NCBI RefSeq assembly: GCF_030466405.1 | Contig: NZ_JAGGJF010000003.1 | Coordinates: 124,001 to 188,000 of the forward strand | Origin: Pseudidiomarina terrestris | GTDB lineage: Bacteria; Pseudomonadota; Gammaproteobacteria; Enterobacterales; Alteromonadaceae | DNA length: 64,000 nt | Direction of reading: 5' to 3' | In this document: positions 38,949 to 46,315 of the stretch, piece after piece | Layout: every line of letters starts with the position of its first letter | Position numbering within the stretch: the stretch's first letter is position 1 | Notes under the pieces: model-generated | What the model saw: the letters and a program-made list of their open reading frames with translations, nothing else | What the model was told of the DNA's origin: nothing | The model's database searches: none | Position numbers and translations under genes: made by a program

Positions 38949-39323
38949 ATGGCGCAGACAAGGCAAATTCTTCAAGCTAACGATAATGTTCAAGACTCCT
39001 TGAGCGAAGCTATGAGACATGTCCCTGCACACATGCGGACCAAGGTAGCCCTTAAGTTTCAAGCGTTGTTTGAGATGTATCAAGAAGGAACTGACTGGCG
39101 AGTTCCAGCGCAATGCAATGTTGAGGGAGAGCTTGAGGACCGGCGGAAATTTTTGGCGGTCAAGGTACAACAAGTTCGCTGTTACGGTTGGTACCACCGT
39201 GGAAATTTTGTGATTAGTCACTATATCTATAAGAAACAGCAGAAGCTGTCGAAAGCTGATACAAGAGCAGTGCAAGAAAACTACAGAGCGTGGTTGCAAA
39301 CAATTGGAGAAGATAATGAGTAA
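38949..39323 (+). CDS. HigB/RelE-type toxin of a toxin-antitoxin-chaperone module
   Basis: 124 residues. The C-terminal half has the HigB/RelE-like fold pattern (RRKFLAVKVQQVRCYGWYHRGNFVISHYIYKKQQKLSKADTRAV reads as beta strands then the KKxxK-type helix). It should be an mRNA interferase that cuts during translation. A promoter-like TTGAAA-N16-TAAAAT lies at 38,909-38,936, close enough to ATG 38,949 that the mRNA may have almost no leader, and no ribosome site is visible. The stop overlaps the antitoxin start. Confidence 0.78.
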   Translation: MAQTRQILQANDNVQDSLSEAMRHVPAHMRTKVALKFQALFEMYQEGTDWRVPAQCNVEGELEDRRKFLAVKVQQVRCYGWYHRGNFVISHYIYKKQQKLSKADTRAVQENYRAWLQTIGEDNE

Positions 39324-39732
39324 ATTTGACTTTCAGAACGCCTTTTCAGAGTGGACTGACACTGAGAACGAGCAGGAGAAAGCGTGTAAAGTTGCTCAAG
39401 AGAAAGCAATCTACCGCATCGCAAATGAGATTTATCATGCTATGAAAGAGGCCGAGATCAGTAACTCCCAGCTTGCCGAGTTAGTTGGTAAGAAGCCTGC
39501 ATTCATTACTCGAGTTTTCAAAGGTGATCACAACATGACTGTTCGCACAATGGCGAGCCTTGCTTTTGCATTAGGAAAAGAAGTGCATTTCGACCTGCGT
39601 GATCGTGCAACTGAAGGATACAGCTGGGAAAACGTCCAAGTGAACATCGGCGATAATGTTGTTGATTTCCCGAATCACCTCCACACCAGCCGACGTGTTG
39701 ATGTTGATGAATGCGAATATCAAGCAGTTTGA
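39316..39732 (+). CDS. HigA-type XRE antitoxin with chaperone-addiction tail
   Basis: 138 residues. A helix-turn-helix is visible at ISNSQLAELVGKKPAFITRVFKGDHNMTVRTMASL (about 48-82). A C-terminal extension of about 40 residues (YSWENVQVNIGDNVVDF...) goes beyond the usual HigA end. In known three-gene systems this tail (ChAD) makes the antitoxin unstable until a SecB-like chaperone binds. Start ATG 39,316 has GGAG seven bases upstream; TTG 39,304 is less likely. It overlaps the toxin gene by 8 bp and should repress the operon. Confidence 0.8.
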   Translation: MSKFDFQNAFSEWTDTENEQEKACKVAQEKAIYRIANEIYHAMKEAEISNSQLAELVGKKPAFITRVFKGDHNMTVRTMASLAFALGKEVHFDLRDRATEGYSWENVQVNIGDNVVDFPNHLHTSRRVDVDECEYQAV

Positions 39733-39742
39733 GGCTCAATAA

Positions 39743-40213
39743 ATGAACGAAGCATTGATTCAGCCAGCAGTCGACAACCTCAGCATAGAGAAAGTTGACT
39801 TGCTAACAGCCCGAGTTGACTGCGATGAGGTATTCTCATTTAGCAAACCCAAGCCAAATTGTAATGTAAAAGTTGGTCGTGGTTTGGTCAGCTTTTCTGT
39901 GTTGGAGCCTGGTGAAGGCGAGGAAGGTAACCCGAAGTATGTTGCCTACGTTTATCAATGTGGCCTTAAGTTCGAGCCGAAAGAAGTCGATGCGGAAGCG
40001 TCAGATAGTGATTGCACAACACTTCTTATCGAAGCTCGTTTCAGCGCTATTTATGTGATGAAAGACGACGTAAACGAAGACTCTTTGCGCGAGTTTGGAC
40101 GTTTTAACGTTCCTTACCATGTATGGCCATATTGGCGTGAATACGCGCAATCAACACTGTCACGCATGGGCGTTGAGCCTGTGCCTATTCCCGTATATCG
40201 ACTCCGCAAATAA
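39743..40213 (+). CDS. SecB-like chaperone of the toxin-antitoxin-chaperone module
   Basis: 156 residues with a SecB fold signature. Beta strands in the first 110 residues are followed by FGRFNVPYHVWPYWREYAQSTLSRMGVEPVPIPVYR, which matches the SecB pattern of a WPY-RE helix and an RMG turn. SecB-like proteins placed directly after higBA protect the antitoxin's C-terminal tail, making the toxin responsive to protein-export stress or phage. The gene order toxin-antitoxin-SecB and a 10-bp gap support this role. Confidence 0.75.
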   Translation: MNEALIQPAVDNLSIEKVDLLTARVDCDEVFSFSKPKPNCNVKVGRGLVSFSVLEPGEGEEGNPKYVAYVYQCGLKFEPKEVDAEASDSDCTTLLIEARFSAIYVMKDDVNEDSLREFGRFNVPYHVWPYWREYAQSTLSRMGVEPVPIPVYRLRK

Positions 40214-40475
40214 ATTTCAAACGAACCATATAGTCTAAAATTTGATCAACCGAATAAGGTGATGTAAAGTCACCTTACGAATTAAAAGCGTCGCCAAGGA
40301 TATGAGGTAAAGCGCAGTTTGAATTCCCCGCTCAGATAGTTTTCCTCAAGGAAAGAGCCCACCAGTTCAAGTTTCCTCGACTGCATCTGTCTTTGATAAT
40401 GCGCAGAAGTATTATGCGGTTTCGTCTAGTGAATACGAAAAATAAGATATTAATTTACCAGTGAGATAATAAAGT

Positions 40476-41063
40476 ATGTCTTTCGATGATTTGTTGACTG
40501 ATACGGTAAGTTTGCTGAAGCAAGATGGAAAAAAAGTAGACGGAATAAAAGCTAGCGTTCAGAAAGGGAAAATTTTTATTCAACGCTCTGACCTGGTAAT
40601 TGAACCGGATGATTTGATTCGAAGACGGATGAGTAATGGTGCGGAAGAAACCTATAAGGTTATTGACCCTGGTTTTCATGAAGCATTTCATGATATCCCC
40701 GCAGGCTACCAAATAGATGTTCGCAAATTAGGTGTACCGGAAGCGGCAAGTGCGGTTCAAAACATAACTTACAATATCTCGGGCGTAAACAACCGTATAA
40801 ATCAAAATTCAACAGACAACTCGATTAACAGCGCAGTTATATATCCTGAAGTTAAAAGTCACATTGATGCTTTAAGAGAAGAAATTCGGCGACAAAAAAT
40901 TCCCGAAGAAGAAAAGGTTTCGGCTAATGAAATTATTGATGCGGTCGAGACCCAGTTTGAAAGCGGAGTCCCCAATAAAACCGTAATAAAAACGTTACTG
41001 TCAGCACTACCAAATGCGGCAAGCATTGCGTCTATTGGCTCATTTATTATTTCTTGCTTATAG
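40476..41063 (+). CDS. Unknown protein, first gene of the terminal island cassette
   Basis: 195 residues, not assigned to a named family. Residues 1-80 look like a small beta-rich domain (GKIFIQRSDLVIEPDDLIRRRM). A segment of Asn/Ser-rich beta strand follows (NITYNISGVNNRINQNSTDNS), a motif I associate with proteins of defence islands. The C-terminal helix pair includes IDALREEI and a hydrophobic end (ALPNAASIASIGSFIISCL) that could be a membrane anchor. It is 9 bp from the next gene, with a 262-bp leader containing no recognised element. Confidence 0.65.
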   Translation: MSFDDLLTDTVSLLKQDGKKVDGIKASVQKGKIFIQRSDLVIEPDDLIRRRMSNGAEETYKVIDPGFHEAFHDIPAGYQIDVRKLGVPEAASAVQNITYNISGVNNRINQNSTDNSINSAVIYPEVKSHIDALREEIRRQKIPEEEKVSANEIIDAVETQFESGVPNKTVIKTLLSALPNAASIASIGSFIISCL

Positions 41064-41072
41064 GAGTCACCA

Positions 41073-41441
41073 ATGAAACTTGAACAATTTGTCGAAGAAA
41101 GTTTGAAACAAATAATTACTGGTGTTCTCAAAGCTAAGGAGTATGGCGAAAAGAACGGAGCGTACGTCAATCCTGTGAATGCAGCATTTAATAGCAATAG
41201 TGAGAACGTTATTTATTGTACAGAAACAGGAATACCTCTTCAGCAAGTGGCGTTTGATGTAGCAGTAACGGTTACCAGTTCGCAATCTGAATTTAGTGAT
41301 AGTCAAGCAGAAATAGGCGACATAACCGTGTCGGGCTCAACGTCCGAAAGCAATTCATCTAACAGTTCTGCGAGTCGAATAAAGTTCCTAGTACCGGTGC
41401 GTCTACCTACTTCCGGTAAACAGGATAGTGATCATTGGTAA
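41073..41441 (+). CDS. Unknown protein, resembles the trypsin-co-occurring (trypco) domain group
   Basis: 122 residues. The N-terminus (MKLEQFVEESLKQIITGVLKAKEYGEKNG) is an amphipathic helix, then NPVNAAF, QQVAFDVAVTVTSS and a final RIKFLVPVRLP strand separated by a Ser-rich loop. The helix-strand-loop-strand pattern resembles small domains reported alongside proteases in bacterial conflict systems. That resemblance is from memory and weak. A TAGGAG ribosome site precedes the start. Confidence 0.6.
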   Translation: MKLEQFVEESLKQIITGVLKAKEYGEKNGAYVNPVNAAFNSNSENVIYCTETGIPLQQVAFDVAVTVTSSQSEFSDSQAEIGDITVSGSTSESNSSNSSASRIKFLVPVRLPTSGKQDSDHW

Positions 41442-41465
41442 TCTGAAAAACAGGTAAATTCTCTG

Positions 41466-42038
41466 ATGGAACTAAAATTTGACCTTAAGGAGCTTGATGG
41501 CACCGACGTTAGCGAAGAAAAATTAGAGTCGATACGAATATCTCTGAATCTCTCCGATAAAGATGACCTTGAGCCAACGCTTACCAAGCTCGCCAACGCT
41601 GGCTTGGCAGAATACTTGGAAATGCTTGCTGGGAAAGGTATGCCCAATCGGGCCGACGAAGCGAAGCAGGACAGACTACTTTACTTGATAAAGAAAGTTT
41701 TTTCTCCGAGGTTGCCATCTGAAGATGATATTTCGATTATGTTTCAGCTGACTACAACACAGTCGAGAACATTATTGAGGAACACGCTTTCAAGGTATCG
41801 GATAAAATTAAGGGATGAACTGCACACGACTTTAGATGAGATATTTAAAACGGCAGTTTCTGGAAAGAACGGGTGGGATATTACTATTCCGTCTGAGGTC
41901 TTAGTTGAGCAGTTTAATTTAATTGTTGCTAAAGAGGGAGCTGAATACAACCCTATCCGAAAGCAGTCTGTGGGAAGTAAAAAATATTTTATGACCGGTG
42001 ATACACATGTCGCCCTAGGAAATCATTTTGGAAGCTGA
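41466..42038 (+). CDS. Unknown alpha-helical protein of the terminal island cassette
   Basis: 190 residues, mostly helical. The middle section (FSPRLPSEDDISIMFQLTTTQSRTLLRNTLSRYRIKL) could form a helix-turn-helix, and the C-terminus ends in GDTHVALGNHFGS. No family recognised. It begins 24 bp after the previous gene and overlaps the following membrane-protein gene by 11-14 bp, so it is an operon member. Confidence 0.65.
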   Translation: MELKFDLKELDGTDVSEEKLESIRISLNLSDKDDLEPTLTKLANAGLAEYLEMLAGKGMPNRADEAKQDRLLYLIKKVFSPRLPSEDDISIMFQLTTTQSRTLLRNTLSRYRIKLRDELHTTLDEIFKTAVSGKNGWDITIPSEVLVEQFNLIVAKEGAEYNPIRKQSVGSKKYFMTGDTHVALGNHFGS

Positions 42039-42420
42039 TGTTTTAAACTCAATTTCTGCTCTCAGTGTTATTTTTGGTGTCGCAGTTTTTCACCTTGGCG
42101 CCTCATCAAAAAAAATTTTAGCCGCTTTAGAATTGGATATTCCTGCGAAAACACTGAGATTAGAACGAATGCAAAGTCGTAAGGAAGTCCTTGTGGCTCT
42201 TCTGATCGGAGCTTTTCCAAACTTTATGATGTTGTCAGCGATATTCATCGTGATGCTTCCGAGTATGATCCGATATATTAGAATTTACGAATTCAATTTG
42301 TTTGCTTTTAGCTTTATGGTTACGTTGTTCCAAATTCTTGGATTTATCGTGATGTTTTATGTAGTGATATCTTTCGCGAACATTCTAAAACTTAGTAAAA
42401 AATGGCTAGAATTATTGTAA
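42028..42420 (+). CDS. Small integral membrane protein, last gene of the island cassette
   Basis: 130 residues with about three membrane helices (near 9-25, 52-76 and 90-115) and a short charged segment between the first two (LERMQSRKE). No family recognised. The start is non-standard: TTG 42,028 or ATT 42,025, with AGGA just upstream at 42,017-42,020, inside the preceding gene. A membrane protein coupled to three soluble genes in a defence island invites comparison with membrane-acting effectors, by inference only. Confidence 0.65.
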   Translation: MEADVLNSISALSVIFGVAVFHLGASSKKILAALELDIPAKTLRLERMQSRKEVLVALLIGAFPNFMMLSAIFIVMLPSMIRYIRIYEFNLFAFSFMVTLFQILGFIVMFYVVISFANILKLSKKWLELL

Positions 42421-42603
42421 GAAGGGCATAAGTTGGGGTGCGACGAGAGATAAACGGTGCTCTTCCGTTGCTGTAGTCGAGCTATTTATTTGCTATGTCT
42501 AAGATCCAACTGGATCCAAAAATGGATCCTAAACTCAAAAAACGCCACAAACAAACAAGGCAACCATTTGTTTCATAAGAAAATAATATTCACATCATCG
42601 ATT

Positions 42604-42624
42604 CAGATCCAGAACATCGAATAA
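42604..42624 (+). repeat. attR (copy of the yicC 3' end)
   Basis: Matches the yicC terminus at 25,976-25,996 at 18 of 21 positions, including the unbroken core CAGAACATCGA and a stop-like TAA in the same place. Flanking bases on either side do not match, which marks the edges of the repeat. It lies just after the last island gene. Confidence 0.7.
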
Positions 42625-42706
42625 CCTGGCCGTTCGTTGGCCACCAGACTGCAACACGCCTGACGGCACACTTGGTAACCCATGTGGTGACCGCAGGTGA
42701 CCTATT

Positions 42707-42735
42707 GGTGGCCCGTACTTCCGGTACGGGCCACC
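42707..42735. repeat. Perfect 12-bp inverted repeat (hairpin)
   Basis: GGTGGCCCGTAC and its exact reverse complement GTACGGGCCACC flank a 5-base loop (TTCCG). Very GC-rich in an AT-rich setting. No T run follows on either strand, so it is not a typical terminator. It could be a structured RNA element, a protein site or a recombination accessory site. Confidence 0.7.
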
Positions 42736-42996
42736 CCTCCGCTCCCACCAAAACTCAACTCAAAATTAACTCCACGCTGGCTATACCGACATGTGAAATT
42801 AGGAAATCCGCATTCTTTCTGCTATAACATTTAAACAGAAGGTTTTAAACCATGCACAAATACGGTAACTACCTTATTTAATATTAAAAAAGTATCTCAA
42901 TATTAGTTATTTGCGCAGTGTTCGCGTCTTCATTAATCGATGCAATTTACGCCTCGTTATAAGCCTAACAACTTACTTTTTAGGATTTAAACCACC

Positions 42997-44373
42997 ATGT
43001 CTGATTTAATTGATAACATTATTTCATCATTAAAATCAGGACCGATGTCCGCGGCTGAGCTAGCGCGGCGCCTTCGCGTGGATGCAACTACTGTTAGCCG
43101 ACGACTAAATGCTCTGGGTTCGGGAGTAATTAAGGCAGGGGAGGGTCGCTCGACACGGTGGTATTTAAGGCGTCAATTGCCAATGACTTCAGATATAACC
43201 ATGTTACCCGTTTATCGTGTCGATGCGCATGGCAAAGCGACTCAAATTTCACGTCTTCACATTGTGCATCCGACCAATAGCTATCTAGAGGAGTACTTTC
43301 GTAAAGATGAGACTAGCGGTGAGCAAAAGTCTGAATGGCATTTTTATGAGTCTCTACCATGGTGGCTTACTGATATGCGAGCACAAGGCTTTCTAGGACG
43401 CTCGTTTGCTCAACAACTGAGAGCTCAGGGGCAGCCGCTTGATTCCGATCCGAATAGATGGACAGAGGACACCGCGCTTGCGGTTTTAGCCATGTTCCCC
43501 CAGGACCAAATCGGGAACCTCTTGGTGGGCGATGGTGCTTACGAGCGTTGGTTACAAACAAATCCGAACCCTACGATGACTGACAACGAAGCCGGTAAAC
43601 GCGCGGAAGCGATCGCTCGCGGCGAACACTTTGACTCTTCAGCAAAGGGTGAACAGCCCAAATTTACCGCTCGTTTGCCGGAAGGCAACTGTATCGTTAA
43701 GTTCTCGGGCCAAGTAACACAACTTGATATTGATTCAGCCGCGAATCGATGGGCGGATCTACTTCACGCGGAGAGTCTTGCAGCGAAAGCACTGAACGCT
43801 ATCGTTCCGAATATCGCTGCGCCTAGTCGTAGCTTTGTCGTCAACGGTCGAACGTTATTGGCTTGTGAGCGTTTTGATAGAACTCCAGAGGGCGGCCGTC
43901 GTGGCGTTATCTCCTGGACCAGTTTGGATCTAGAGTTTGTCGGGCAAGCCAGTGAGCCGTGGCCCGTCATTGCTGATGCGCTGTATCATAAGGGCATCAT
44001 CATTGAAGCTGCAGTGGTCAACTGCAAAGTGGCTTGGGCATTTGGTCAGCTGATCGCTAATTCAGATATGCACCTTGGAAACGTTTCAAGCATCAATCAA
44101 TCGGGCAGACCTTATGTGCTGTCACCGATATACGATATGCTGCCCATGCATTACTCCCCCAAAAGCAATGGTGACCTGCCAACAGAGCCGTACACCATTC
44201 GGCTTCATCGAAGTGTTCCGCGCATCTGCTGGGAAAGCGCCTATTCAGCGGCAAATGTTTTTTGGCGAAGCGTTCTGGAAAGCTCAGTGATAAGTCAGCA
44301 CTTTAAAGAATTAGCCGAGCAACAATTCAAAGTCGTGGATGAATTTGCGGAAACGATAAGGAACATGGATTAG
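42997..44373 (+). CDS. yjjJ: HipA-like Ser/Thr kinase toxin YjjJ (HipH)
   Basis: 458 residues. Unlike classic HipA, it begins with a winged helix-turn-helix (SAAELARRLRVDATTVSRRLNAL, about 17-40), the mark of YjjJ. The HipA kinase core follows, with a Lys in the substrate-binding strand (NCIVKFSG, near 228) and the catalytic motif NSDMHLGN (about 354), then LSPIYDMLPM as the metal-binding DFG-like segment. No separate HipB gene is adjacent; the built-in HTH may replace it. YjjJ/HipH in E. coli has been reported to be toxic and to affect DNA. It lies immediately outside attR. Confidence 0.87.
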   Translation: MSDLIDNIISSLKSGPMSAAELARRLRVDATTVSRRLNALGSGVIKAGEGRSTRWYLRRQLPMTSDITMLPVYRVDAHGKATQISRLHIVHPTNSYLEEYFRKDETSGEQKSEWHFYESLPWWLTDMRAQGFLGRSFAQQLRAQGQPLDSDPNRWTEDTALAVLAMFPQDQIGNLLVGDGAYERWLQTNPNPTMTDNEAGKRAEAIARGEHFDSSAKGEQPKFTARLPEGNCIVKFSGQVTQLDIDSAANRWADLLHAESLAAKALNAIVPNIAAPSRSFVVNGRTLLACERFDRTPEGGRRGVISWTSLDLEFVGQASEPWPVIADALYHKGIIIEAAVVNCKVAWAFGQLIANSDMHLGNVSSINQSGRPYVLSPIYDMLPMHYSPKSNGDLPTEPYTIRLHRSVPRICWESAYSAANVFWRSVLESSVISQHFKELAEQQFKVVDEFAETIRNMD

Positions 44374-44438
44374 CCTTATCATGCCTGGCCGCGAAAACCG
44401 CTTCAGCCTGCACACGCATGCAGACTGAGCATTGTGAT

Positions 44439-44630
44439 CTAGTCTTTGGTGTTATTTTTACAGCTTTTATGGCGGCTAAATAAAACCAGACTGATCGAAA
44501 TCATAGCAAAGCCGATGCTAGCAAAGACGGGGGCAAGATTACTGTCTTCCGTCGTGTAGAAGGCTCCAGCAATAATCAGAAATAAAACGCCTGATAAAAA
44601 ATAGAGGTAAATAAATTTTACGTTGTTCAT
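44439..44630 (-). CDS. Small two-helix membrane protein
   Basis: 63 residues: two membrane segments (about 5-25 and 34-52) and a basic tail (FSRHKSCKNNTKD). A clear AAGGA ribosome site lies seven bases before the ATG. No family recognised. Convergent with yjjJ. Confidence 0.55.
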   Translation of the reverse strand: MNNVKFIYLYFLSGVLFLIIAGAFYTTEDSNLAPVFASIGFAMISISLVLFSRHKSCKNNTKD

Positions 44631-44869
44631 CTTATTTTCCTTTGGTAACTCTGCGTATTTGACGAAAGTCTTAACGCAAGTCGTAACGCATAAATAGTGC
44701 GCGCGATCTAATTCTCTTGCAAGGTAGTCACGATACCATCAAACGTTCTGTTGACTATTCGCGGTACCCCAAGTTTCACCGCCGGTACTATAAACGGACT
44801 GGACAGTGTCTATAGTCTCATAATAGCCTGCACATAAGGTGCTAACCCCGTAATCAAGGACACAACGTC

Positions 44870-45166
44870 ATGCGCAAAACCGACAAAAAGTTAGAGCGTG
44901 ATATCGTCCGCGAGCTGACCGCTGTCTGTGAAGCGGCGAAACGGACTTGCAGCGGTTTTGAGTGGCTTACTCACACCGTTGACTATACGAGGTTCCCTGA
45001 AAGCTTGCGGGTGACTTTGGTGTTTAATGAAACTGTGAACGAAAAAACCATGCTAGGTGAATTTAAATCGCTGATCCCAAAGGTCCAGTTTGCGCTTGAG
45101 CCGATGGTCGGTGGCGAGCTAGCTGCGGCACAAATCGAGGCCCGGCGCGAACACCGCATAAATTAG
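44870..45166 (+). CDS. Conserved small hypothetical protein
   Basis: 98 residues. The opening MRKTDKKLERDIVRELTAVCE and the stretch FEWLTHTVDYTRFPESLRVTLVF are shared by a widespread family in marine gammaproteobacteria, sometimes misnamed as a Fis-type regulator; no HTH is visible here. Function unknown. It is preceded by a 239-bp spacer with no recognised element. Confidence 0.7.
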   Translation: MRKTDKKLERDIVRELTAVCEAAKRTCSGFEWLTHTVDYTRFPESLRVTLVFNETVNEKTMLGEFKSLIPKVQFALEPMVGGELAAAQIEARREHRIN

Positions 45167-45294
45167 TATCTCGCCTGGCGCGATTTGGAGGTTCAGGTAT
45201 TCGCTGAAGGTTGCAGATCAAAGATCCCAGAATGGTTTTTGACCTCCGTTAAAACTCACCTAGACTTATTGCATGAGTAAAAAAGGAGGGCGTT

Positions 45295-46272
45295 ATGGCA
45301 GGTCTGGTGAATGGCGAATGGGTAAAGGGCGATATTGCTGACAGCGAAACAAAAAGCGGTTCTTTTGAACGCGAAGACACTCAGTTTCGCAACTGGATCA
45401 AGCCGCCGGTCGAGTCGGGGCGCTATCAACTTTTTGTGTCGTACACCTGCCCGTGGGCTTCTCGCACGCTGATTTTCCGCAAGCTCAAAGGTCTGGAAGA
45501 GCACATTTTGCTCTCGATTGCCGAACCAGCCATGGGCGAAGAGGGCTGGCAGTATGATAAGCCTCAGGATGCCGGAAAGCATTTACCCGAGGTTCACCAT
45601 CACCATCAACTTTATACCGCGACAGATCCTGACTACACCGGCAAGGTGTCGGTTCCGGTACTGTGGGATCGTAAAGAAGGGTGCATCGTCAATAACGAAT
45701 CGGCGGATATCATCCGTATCCTCAACAGCGCTTTTGACGATCTCACCGGCAATGATTTCGATTTTTACCCGGAGTCGTTGCGCGACGAAATTGATGCCTG
45801 GAACGATCTCATCTACCCGAAACTGAACAATGGCGTTTACCGCGCAGGTTTTGCCAAAGAGCAGGCTGCTTACAACGAGGCCGTAAGCGAGGTATTCGAA
45901 GCGCTGGATCGTATCGAGTCGCACCTGGCCAGCCATCGCTATCTTGCCGGCGCTTACCTGACCGAGGCCGACTGGCGACTTTTCGTCACCTTGGTGCGCT
46001 TTGATGCCGCCTACCATGGTGTCTTTAAATGCAACATCCGGCGCATCGAAGACTACCCGCATCTGTCGAACTATCTCCGCGAGCTGTATCAGTGGCCAGG
46101 CGTGAGCGACACGGTCAACCTTGAACATATTAAGAAGGGCTATTACTCGATCAAAGCTGTCAATCCGACCTGCATCGTGCCCATGGGTCCGGAGCTGGAC
46201 TTCGAGCGCGCGCATGATCGTGAACGCCTACCTGGAAAAGGCATTTATCAAGGCACAGGTGCTCGGAAGTAA
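45295..46272 (+). CDS. yqjG: Glutathionyl-hydroquinone reductase (YqjG family)
   Basis: Xi-class glutathione transferase that reduces glutathionyl-hydroquinones with GSH. 325 residues, typical length. The catalytic Cys is in the YTCPWASRTLIFRKLKGLE block (about 50). The glutathione-binding residues are in VPVLWDRKEGCIVNNESADIIRIL, and the all-helical C-terminal domain has TEADWRLFVTLVRFD and the family ending region NPTCIVPMGPE. A strong GGAGGG ribosome site precedes ATG. Next gene is an SDR 43 bp away, probably one transcript. Confidence 0.92.
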   Translation: MAGLVNGEWVKGDIADSETKSGSFEREDTQFRNWIKPPVESGRYQLFVSYTCPWASRTLIFRKLKGLEEHILLSIAEPAMGEEGWQYDKPQDAGKHLPEVHHHHQLYTATDPDYTGKVSVPVLWDRKEGCIVNNESADIIRILNSAFDDLTGNDFDFYPESLRDEIDAWNDLIYPKLNNGVYRAGFAKEQAAYNEAVSEVFEALDRIESHLASHRYLAGAYLTEADWRLFVTLVRFDAAYHGVFKCNIRRIEDYPHLSNYLRELYQWPGVSDTVNLEHIKKGYYSIKAVNPTCIVPMGPELDFERAHDRERLPGKGIYQGTGARK

Positions 46273-46315
46273 AGCGCCATTTGTCCTACATATAAACGAA
46301 AGAAGGAGAGAATTG

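Larger units (their letters stand above)
25976..42624. mobile_element. Genomic island inserted at the 3' end of yicC
   Basis: Bounded by imperfect direct repeats: the last 21 bases of yicC and a matching block at 42,604-42,624. The interval looks AT-richer than the flanks and holds only accessory genes: a truncated primase-helicase, a lipoprotein, a helicase-methylase-ATPase defence operon, a toxin-antitoxin-chaperone module and a four-gene unknown cassette. No integrase or excisionase was found, so it is probably a fixed remnant or needs help in trans. Known precedents use yicC as attB; assignment to those elements is inference. Confidence 0.75.
42421..42996. other. 576-bp gene-poor stretch at the right island border
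   Basis: Holds the candidate attR (42,604-42,624) and a perfect 12-bp-arm hairpin (42,707-42,735). A 27-codon Lys-rich frame (42,495-42,578, starts MSKIQLDPKMDPKLKKR) has no convincing ribosome site and is not called a gene. The rest up to the yjjJ start is AT-rich and presumably carries the yjjJ promoter. No tRNA was seen. Confidence 0.6.

Noticed and set aside
42495-42578. 27-codon Lys-rich frame near attR
   Set aside because: No ribosome site, no recognised family and a length expected by chance; mentioned only as content of the spacer.
42840-42996. tRNA or integrase remnant between attR and yjjJ
   Set aside because: No cloverleaf or tyrosine-recombinase motif could be found by eye.
46121-46315. 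N-terminal extension of the SDR frame at 46,316
   Set aside because: It overlaps the yqjG coding region, has no ribosome site and adds residues before the Rossmann start; ATG 46,316 has a strong one.
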